Of a stretch of DNA of 12,215 nt, positions 7,654-12,215 are shown one piece after another (the first letter of the stretch is position 1; each line of letters opens with the position of its first letter). Below the pieces are notes generated by a model. That model worked only from the letters and a program-made list of their open reading frames with translations. It was not told the DNA's origin and did no database searches. The DNA is from Gammaproteobacteria bacterium (GTDB lineage Bacteria; Pseudomonadota; Gammaproteobacteria; Arenicellales; Poriferihabitantaceae): the NCBI GenBank assembly GCA_024679435.1, contig JAIBDK010000034.1, positions 1 to 12,215 on the forward strand, in the 5' to 3' direction. The position numbers and the translations under genes were made by a program.

Positions 7654-8082
7654 ATGTCAAAATTACATAAGTTTCTTGGCCAGGAAATACCGACGATGAA
7701 TGCGGCTGGATTAAGACAATTCGGGCTGGTTTTTGCAGGAATCATCACGGCGCTTTTTGGGTTAGGTATTCCGTTTCTATTCGGGTTTGATTTTCCGCTA
7801 TGGCCGTGGATGCTAGCAGCGTTGGTGGGGAGTCTTGCTCTAATTTACCCTAAAGCACTGCAAGCGTTTTATCAGTTGTGGATGCGTTTCGGTATAATCA
7901 TGAATATTATTATGACCAGACTGATTCTGGGTACGGTATTTGTACTGACGGTGATTCCTTCTGGTCTGATCTTCAGGCTTCGGGGAAAGGATATTCTGGA
8001 TATTAAAACTGATGAATCACGAAAAAGTTATCGCAGTAAAATTGAGGTTAGAAATCAAAATCATCTTAAGAAACCATATTAA
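7654..8082 (+). CDS. SxtJ-like membrane protein
   Basis: SxtJ-family proteins are small integral membrane proteins of unknown function, repeatedly found next to carbamoyltransferases. From ATG 7654 the product has 142 residues. A short amphipathic N-terminus leads to RQFGLVFAG (21-29). Hydrophobic spans lie at about 24-44, 51-66 and 85-107, and then comes the conserved-looking block IPSGLIFRLRGKDILDIK (101-118) with a basic cytoplasmic tail. The stop of the carbamoyltransferase is 4 bases upstream, implying coupling. Two other starts are possible. ATG 7615 would overlap the carbamoyltransferase by 35 bases. ATG 7696 has a better-placed AGGAAA ahead of it and would drop 14 residues. Family assignment rests on remembered family patterns and the neighbourhood; the biochemical role is unknown. 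Confidence 0.8.
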   Translation: MSKLHKFLGQEIPTMNAAGLRQFGLVFAGIITALFGLGIPFLFGFDFPLWPWMLAALVGSLALIYPKALQAFYQLWMRFGIIMNIIMTRLILGTVFVLTVIPSGLIFRLRGKDILDIKTDESRKSYRSKIEVRNQNHLKKPY

Positions 8083-8115
8083 TATTAAATATTAACTTAT
8101 TGAAATAAAATAAAA

Positions 8116-8268
8116 ATGATAGATTTAATAGAAGATTTGTGGGGCTTCATGAAGGAACGTAAAAAGTTCTGGTTGGCGCCCATTATTATCGTTCTGTTGT
8201 TGTTGGGCGGATTATTGGTTTTCGCGCAGGGTTCGGCAGTCGCCCCCTTTATTTATACGCTGTTCTAA
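8116..8268 (+). CDS. DUF5989 family small membrane protein (SxtK-like)
   Basis: The 50-residue product starts MIDLIEDLWGFMKERKKFWL. A charged amphipathic segment (LWGFMKERKKFW, 8-19) precedes one strong membrane span (about 20-37) and ends in AQGSAVAPFIYTLF, which is the DUF5989 hallmark. Proteins of this type accompany carbamoyltransferase and SxtJ-like genes, and sxtK in saxitoxin clusters is in the same position. Function is unknown; a membrane scaffold for the soluble transferase is a reasonable guess. The gene lies 33 bases after the SxtJ-like gene in an AT-rich spacer without a clear ribosome binding site. Its stop is only 4 bases before the next ATG. It is short, but the motif and context make it convincing. 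Confidence 0.88.
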   Translation: MIDLIEDLWGFMKERKKFWLAPIIIVLLLLGGLLVFAQGSAVAPFIYTLF

Positions 8269-8272
8269 TATA

Positions 8273-9373
8273 ATGAAAATCACCCGGATAGCCGCTTATC
8301 AAGTCTCTCTGCCGCTGAAAGAGGGCGCGTACAGCTGGTCAAATCAATCCTTTTCGTCATTTGACAGCACGGTAGTCATTGTCGAAACCGATGGAGGTAT
8401 CAATGGTGCCGGAGAGACTTGCCCGCTGGGTTCTGCTTATCTACCTGCCTTTGCTCAGGGTGCGAGGGCCGGGATTGAAGTAATTGCACAAGGGTTAATT
8501 GGCGAGGACCCCAGACAGATTGACGCTATCAACCATAAAATGGATCTTCTTCTTAAGGGGCATCCGTACGCGAAATCTGCGCTGGATATGGCTTGCTGGG
8601 ATATTTTTGGAAAATCGATGCAACAGCCGGTTTACTTTCTTTTGGGTGGTTTGCTGCAGGAAAGAGTTAAACTTTTTAAGGTGGTATCCCGGCAAGATGC
8701 CGATAAAATGGCGGACAAGATCAAGGCGTATCAGGATCAGGGGTTTCGCCAGTTTCAGATGAAAGTCGGCGCCGGTGCGAGCAATGACATTGTTCGTATA
8801 GAAAAAGTGGCTGCGAATTTGGATGACGGTAATATTCTGGCTGCAGATGCGAATTGTGGCTGGAAACAGCATGAGGCTATTCGAGTCGTAAAAGCGGTCA
8901 AAGATGCGGATATCTATATCGAGCAGCCTTGTACGAGTTATGAAGAATGTCTCGCGATCCGTCAACATTCAGATCACCCATTTATTCTGGACGAATGTAT
9001 GGACAGTCTTGATATGTTGATTCGCGGCTATCAGGACAGGGCTATGGATCTTGTTAATCTTAAAATTAATCGAATTGGCGGGCTAACTAAAGCAAAGCAG
9101 TTTCGTGACCTGTGTATCTCTCTGGGCATCACTATGACGATAGAAGATTCCTGGGGTGGAGAAATAGCAACTGCCGCGATAGCCCATCTAGCCCATTCCA
9201 CGCCGTCTGATTTCCATTTTCAATCATCTGCTTTCCATGAATATCACAGTATTGCTATCGCACAAGGTGGGCCTACTGTTGCTGACGGCATGATGTCCGT
9301 AAATCATGAGCCAGGACTTGGTGTTGCGCCAGACATGTCAGTGCTGGGCACCCCAGTATTCAGTGTTAGCTAA
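8273..9373 (+). CDS. Mandelate racemase/muconate lactonizing family enzyme, HpbD / cis-3-hydroxyproline dehydratase-like
   Basis: Enolase-superfamily enzymes abstract a proton alpha to a carboxylate held by Mg2+. The 366 residues comprise a capping domain (about 1-125, with GETCPLG at 47-53) and a TIM barrel. Likely metal ligands are Asp192 (DANCGW), Glu217 (IEQPC) and Glu241 or Asp240 (LDEC). Likely acid/base residues are Lys164 (FQMKVG) and Lys264 (NLKINRIGG). EDSWGGEIAT (291-300) closes the barrel. The Gln-x-Lys second-strand motif and the DSWGG block fit the group containing 4-hydroxyproline betaine 2-epimerase (HpbD) and cis-3-hydroxy-L-proline dehydratase better than dipeptide epimerases. 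Substrate is not settled, as epimerase and dehydratase cannot be told apart here. It starts 4 bases after the DUF5989 stop, so it is probably translated from the carbamoyltransferase transcript. Confidence 0.88.
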   Translation: MKITRIAAYQVSLPLKEGAYSWSNQSFSSFDSTVVIVETDGGINGAGETCPLGSAYLPAFAQGARAGIEVIAQGLIGEDPRQIDAINHKMDLLLKGHPYAKSALDMACWDIFGKSMQQPVYFLLGGLLQERVKLFKVVSRQDADKMADKIKAYQDQGFRQFQMKVGAGASNDIVRIEKVAANLDDGNILAADANCGWKQHEAIRVVKAVKDADIYIEQPCTSYEECLAIRQHSDHPFILDECMDSLDMLIRGYQDRAMDLVNLKINRIGGLTKAKQFRDLCISLGITMTIEDSWGGEIATAAIAHLAHSTPSDFHFQSSAFHEYHSIAIAQGGPTVADGMMSVNHEPGLGVAPDMSVLGTPVFSVS

Positions 9374-9385
9374 GATTTTCTGGTA

Positions 9386-9406
9386 AATCCAGGGTTCAGC
9401 TGGATT
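9386..9406 (+). other. Small hairpin after the enolase-superfamily gene
   Basis: AATCCAG (9386-9392) and CTGGATT (9400-9406) form a perfect 7-bp stem with a 7-base loop, 12 bases after the stop codon. No T-tract follows, so this is not a convincing intrinsic terminator. It may mark or protect the 3' end of the operon transcript. An overlapping palindrome CTGGATTCCAG (9400-9410) could compete with it. Confidence 0.4.
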
Positions 9407-9457
9407 CCAGTCCGTGGTTGCTGTCGTTGCCCCTATCTTTTTTGGAAAAACAAGGTA

Positions 9458-9463
9458 TATAAT
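9458..9463 (+). promoter_or_regulatory. Candidate -10 element for the substrate-binding protein gene
   Basis: A perfect TATAAT lies in AAGGTATATAATTATG. No good -35 is found at normal spacing (the 9435-9441 region reads ATCTTTT), so an activator might be needed. If used, the transcript would start near 9470 and carry a leader of about 147 bases before the ATG at 9617. Confidence 0.35.
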
Positions 9464-9483
9464 TATGACCAACACTTAGGGAC

Positions 9484-9523
9484 CTTGATTAGTTGGACGT
9501 GCTCATCAAGTTGTTCTAACTAA
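9484..9523 (+). promoter_or_regulatory. Interleaved inverted repeats in the leader of the substrate-binding protein gene
   Basis: Two inverted repeats interleave. CTTGAT (9484-9489) pairs with ATCAAG (9505-9510), and TTAGTTGGA (9489-9497) pairs with 9515-9523 (TTCTAACTAA region, one G-U pair). They share base 9489. The order A-B-A'-B' means they are either alternative stems or a tight pseudoknot. The element sits inside the predicted 5' leader and may be a regulatory RNA structure, or the DNA repeats may be an operator. Confidence 0.35.
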
Positions 9524-9599
9524 GATGTTTTCACCCCCAAAAAATTGCTGGTGCGTAAGATTCTCTCAAGAGGGCTGCGGTAATCAGTAAACCAACACC

Positions 9600-9605
9600 A
9601 GGAGA
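9600..9605 (+). promoter_or_regulatory. Ribosome binding site of the substrate-binding protein gene
   Basis: AGGAGA is a strong Shine-Dalgarno match 11 bases before ATG 9617. It supports this start rather than the internal ATG at 9689 (Met25), which lacks one even though it lies directly before the twin-arginine motif. Confidence 0.7.
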
Positions 9606-9616
9606 AATTTAATAAT

Positions 9617-11236
9617 ATGAAGAACGATGATATAAAAAAGCTGTTAGCGGGCGATCAAGGTCTGCGAAAAAACCTGCTTGACCCTAAAATGTCCCGCCGG
9701 GACTTTATGACAGTCGCGGGTGCGATGGGACTGTCAGCAACAATAGGTTCAAGCTTATGGTCGAATAAGGCACTGGCAGACACACCACAAAGTGGTGGCC
9801 ATATGCGTGCAGGACTCAACGACACCAATACTTCCGATTCGCTGGATTCTACCCAGTATCTAAATACCACTATGATCTGTATCAGCCGTGGCTTTCGTGA
9901 CAGTCTGGTTAATGTTGGACCTGACGATAATCTCCAGCCCGCGCTTGCGGAAAGCTGGGAAGCCAACGATGCCGCTACCGAATGGCGATTTAATATCCGT
10001 CAGGGTGTCGAGTTTTCAAACGGTAAAACTGTGACTGCCGAAGACTGTGCAAATTCAACACTGGTTCATATGGGTGAAAACTCTACTTCGGCTGCGGCCG
10101 GTGTCTTTTCTGGTATTGAATCGTGTACTGCCGAAGGCAATCAGGTTGTTATAAAGCTCAAGACGCCAAACGCGGATATGCCTTTTCTGTTCACCGATTA
10201 TCATTTCTCTGTTGTTCCTACTGTAGATGGTAAAGCAGACCTTAACTCTAAGGAAGGAACGGGTGCATACTTCCTCAGAGAATTTGAACCCGGTGTTAAG
10301 ACTGTTTTGGAGAAAAACCCTAATGCCTGGGAAGCCGCCACAGCGGGATACGCCGACTCTGTAGAAATTATCGGAATCCTGGATGACGCAGCACGTCAGT
10401 CGGCGTTAATCAGCGGCAGTGTTGATCTAATCAACCGTCCTGCTCTTAAAACTATTTCACGTCTTGAAAAGCTGCCAAATATTAATATTCTTGGCGCTCC
10501 CAGTAATCTGGCGTTTACGCATCCGATGAGAATGGACGTGCCTCCGTTCGGAAATAATGATTTGAGACTGGCTCTAAAATATGCCACGCCACGTCAGGAA
10601 TTTATTGACAAGATTTTGTTCGGCTATGGTGTGGAAGGTAACGATCAGCCTTTGGGGCCGAAATTTGCCAGTCACGACGAGACGCTAAAAATTCCGTATG
10701 ATCTGGATAAAGCTAAATACCATTTTGAAAAGTCAGGCGTTGGGTCTACAACCATTGATCTCAGCGCTTCGGACACGGCGTATGGCGGTGCGGTTGATGC
10801 GGCGCAGTTGTTTCAGTCACACTGGGGAAAGATTGGGGTCAACCTCAATATAGTTCGTGAGCCTCAGGACGGTTACTGGAACAGCGTATGGAATGTGAAG
10901 CCATTCTGTGCTTGTTACTGGGGAGCCCGTCCGGTGGAAGATATGATTCTTTCGATTGCTTACCTGTCTGATTCTCCCTGGAACGATACGGTCATCAAGA
11001 ATGCCCGGGTAGATGAACTGGTTGTTGCCGCTCGCGGCGAACTTGATCAGGCTAAGCGTAAGGAAATGTATAGTGAAGTTCAGTCTATCATTGCAATGGA
11101 AGGCGGAACCATTGTTCCTGCATTCGGCCAGGACGTCGCGGCATCGACGGATAAGGTCGGAGTACCTTCCTCGTTCGGCGGTGGATGGGAAATGGACGGT
11201 GGCCACTTCGTAAAACGCTGGTGGATGAAAGCGTAA
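9617..11236 (+). CDS. ABC transporter family-5 substrate-binding protein, Tat-exported
   Basis: This is the periplasmic receptor of a peptide/opine/nickel-type (DppA/OppA class) ABC importer. The 539 residues begin with a 24-residue cytoplasmic lead. A twin-arginine signal follows (SRRDFM at 26-31, hydrophobic 32-48, ALA cleavage site near residue 54), so it should be exported folded through Tat. The mature part has the SBP_bac_5 layout: LQPALAESWE (106-115), EWRFNIRQGVEFSNG (121-135) with the usual VTAEDC, and a C-terminal lobe ending near WWMKA. The ligand cannot be read from sequence; dipeptides, modified amino acids or similar are possible. A strong AGGAGA site precedes it. The DppB-type permease lies 272 bases downstream beyond a terminator. 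The enolase-family gene upstream may act on the imported compound, but this is inference. Confidence 0.93.
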   Translation: MKNDDIKKLLAGDQGLRKNLLDPKMSRRDFMTVAGAMGLSATIGSSLWSNKALADTPQSGGHMRAGLNDTNTSDSLDSTQYLNTTMICISRGFRDSLVNVGPDDNLQPALAESWEANDAATEWRFNIRQGVEFSNGKTVTAEDCANSTLVHMGENSTSAAAGVFSGIESCTAEGNQVVIKLKTPNADMPFLFTDYHFSVVPTVDGKADLNSKEGTGAYFLREFEPGVKTVLEKNPNAWEAATAGYADSVEIIGILDDAARQSALISGSVDLINRPALKTISRLEKLPNINILGAPSNLAFTHPMRMDVPPFGNNDLRLALKYATPRQEFIDKILFGYGVEGNDQPLGPKFASHDETLKIPYDLDKAKYHFEKSGVGSTTIDLSASDTAYGGAVDAAQLFQSHWGKIGVNLNIVREPQDGYWNSVWNVKPFCACYWGARPVEDMILSIAYLSDSPWNDTVIKNARVDELVVAARGELDQAKRKEMYSEVQSIIAMEGGTIVPAFGQDVAASTDKVGVPSSFGGGWEMDGGHFVKRWWMKA

Positions 11237-11305
11237 TACGGGTTTTCATCAACAATTTAAATAGTGATGTGATATGCAAATCGGATCAAATTATTTGTGT
11301 ATCTT

Positions 11306-11331
11306 AATGCTTACATCACGAGGTAAGCATT
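11306..11331 (+). other. Stable hairpin upstream of the terminator
   Basis: AATGCTTAC (11306-11314) and GTAAGCATT (11323-11331) form a perfect 9-bp stem with an 8-base loop. It ends 3 bases before the terminator stem. It has no T-tract of its own. A 3' stabilising structure for the binding-protein mRNA is the simplest role; a regulator binding site is the alternative. Confidence 0.6.
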
Positions 11332-11334
11332 GAA

Positions 11335-11364
11335 AGAAAAGGGCGGTTTTAACCGCCCTTTTCT
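11335..11364 (+). terminator. Strong intrinsic terminator between binding protein and permease
   Basis: AGAAAAGGGCGGTT (11335-11348) is the exact reverse complement of 11351-11364. This gives a long GC-centred stem, with the TTTTCTATTTCT run forming its 3' side and tail. The symmetric A-run on the left makes it potentially bidirectional. It lies 98 bases after the stop of the substrate-binding protein gene and should limit read-through into the permease. Confidence 0.88.
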
Positions 11365-11413
11365 ATTTCTGATTGTTGAAAGCTTTTTCCATACGACACA
11401 GAAAGTGCCGGGA

Positions 11414-11443
11414 TTTACATATTTCGAATTTGTTCGCTATACT
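11414..11443 (+). promoter_or_regulatory. Candidate sigma-70 promoter for the permease gene
   Basis: TTTACA (11414-11419) and TATACT (11438-11443) each match five of six consensus bases and are 18 bases apart. The transcript would begin near 11450, about 60 bases before ATG 11509. A second TATAAT at 11474-11479 lacks a properly spaced -35. Placement just after the terminator makes an independent promoter plausible. Confidence 0.5.
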
Positions 11444-11508
11444 TGTCTGGAAACGGGCTTGAGCAAACGGTCCTATAATTTATAACTCAATAGCATCAGA
11501 ACGGAGAC

Positions 11509-12215
11509 ATGAATAAAATTCTAATCATGGTGATACAACGACTGGGGCTTGGCTTTCTGACCCTTTTTGTTGTCTCCCTCATCATCTTTCTCGGTGTCGA
11601 GTTACTGCCTGGAGATATCGCTCAGGAATTGCTGGGACAGGGGGCAACCCCTGAAAACGTCGCTGCTTTGCGTGCGCAACTTGGACTCGATAAGCCACCG
11701 CATATTCGATATTTCGACTGGCTTACCAATATGCTTCAAGGCGAGTTCGGCATGTCGTTGGCCAATAACAGACCCATAGCAGATCTAATAGGGGTCCGGT
11801 TTTACAACACGCTGTTTCTCGCATCGGTAGCAGCAATTATTTCGGTCCCTCTGGCGCTGTTGTTAGGATTGCTGGCTGCGCTGTATCGCAACAGTCTTTA
11901 TGATCGAATAGTAAATGTAACGACACTCACGGCAATTTCTGCTCCGGAATTTTTTGTTGCATACATTCTAATTTTATTCTTTACGGTCAATAACCAATGG
12001 TTTCCAAGTCTCGCTACTGTGGACATGGAAACACCGTTTCTGGAGCGGTTACATAAGGTAATACTGCCCGCAATTACGCTTACTGGCGTAGTGCTGGCTT
12101 ATATGATGAGAATGGTGCGTGCTTCTATCATTAATCTTTTGGCAAGTCCTTATATTGAAATGGCCAACTTAAAGGGAATGCCCAAATCTCGGGTAATTCT
12201 CAAACATGCATTGCC
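11509..12215 (+). CDS. DppB/OppB-type ABC transporter permease (partial, runs off right edge)
   Basis: This is an inner-membrane permease subunit of a peptide-type ABC importer, presumed partner of the substrate-binding protein upstream. The frame is open for 235 codons to the window edge, out of a usual 310-340. Features are the N-terminal span (IQRLGLGFLTLFVVSLIIFL), the family motif LPGD at 34-37, the loop TPENVAALRAQLGLDKP (44-60), then QGEFGMSL with a series of spans from about residue 95. The EAA-loop ATPase contact begins at Glu217 (EMANLKGM). GGAG lies only 2 bases before the ATG, tighter than usual, but no better start is seen. The next genes, expected to encode a DppC-type permease and ATPases, would lie outside the window. 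Confidence 0.93.
   Translation, partial: MNKILIMVIQRLGLGFLTLFVVSLIIFLGVELLPGDIAQELLGQGATPENVAALRAQLGLDKPPHIRYFDWLTNMLQGEFGMSLANNRPIADLIGVRFYNTLFLASVAAIISVPLALLLGLLAALYRNSLYDRIVNVTTLTAISAPEFFVAYILILFFTVNNQWFPSLATVDMETPFLERLHKVILPAITLTGVVLAYMMRMVRASIINLLASPYIEMANLKGMPKSRVILKHAL

Noticed and set aside
8273..9373. Dipeptide epimerase, suggested by the neighbouring peptide-type transporter
   Set aside because: The second-strand Gln-x-Lys motif and the C-terminal EDSWGG block fit the hydroxyproline-type group rather than the Lys-x-Lys and Asp-x-Asp pattern of dipeptide epimerases.
9386..9410. Intrinsic terminator after the enolase-superfamily gene
   Set aside because: The stem is perfect but only 7 bp, and no T-tract follows, so it is listed only as a hairpin.
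9525..9590. 21-residue cysteine-containing frame in the leader of the substrate-binding protein gene
   Set aside because: It has no ribosome binding site and no recognisable motif, and a frame of this length is expected by chance.

Overview
The window looks like a chromosomal segment of a gammaproteobacterium, probably marine or otherwise aquatic. The basis is a canonical system-I cytochrome c maturation operon in the order ccmA-B-C-D-E-F, moderate base composition, and protein sequences that resemble free-living gammaproteobacteria. No mobile element, CRISPR array, rRNA or tRNA was seen. The species cannot be named from the sequence alone.

Left part (1-4339, minus strand): ccmA, ccmB, ccmC, ccmD, ccmE and the N-terminal two thirds of ccmF, which runs off the left edge. 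These genes handle haem for cytochrome c assembly. CcmAB is the ATPase and permease that drives haem release, CcmC and CcmD load haem onto the chaperone CcmE, and CcmF ligates it to apocytochrome. Both ccmA and ccmF start at TTG. A 172-base gap separates ccmB from ccmC. ccmG and ccmH would lie beyond the left edge.

Centre (4340-5643, plus strand): a divergent intergenic region with a perfect 8-bp inverted repeat and a possible 13-codon upstream ORF, followed by dinB (DNA polymerase IV).

Right part (5793-9373, plus strand): a compact run of four genes. It begins with a NodU/CmcH-type carbamoyltransferase, followed 4 bases later by an SxtJ-like membrane protein. A 50-residue DUF5989 (SxtK-like) membrane protein comes next. 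Four bases after it lies an enolase-superfamily enzyme that most resembles the hydroxyproline-betaine epimerase / cis-3-hydroxyproline dehydratase group. The first three match the sxtI-sxtJ-sxtK arrangement known from saxitoxin clusters, here without any saxitoxin genes, so the carbamoylated product is unknown.

Right end (9374-12215): a 243-base leader region with inverted repeats precedes a Tat-exported family-5 (peptide/opine-type) substrate-binding protein. Two consecutive hairpins follow, the second a strong intrinsic terminator. A separate candidate promoter then precedes the DppB-type permease, which runs off the right edge. The enzyme and the transporter may serve uptake and catabolism of a small amino-acid-derived compound, but this is inference from adjacency.
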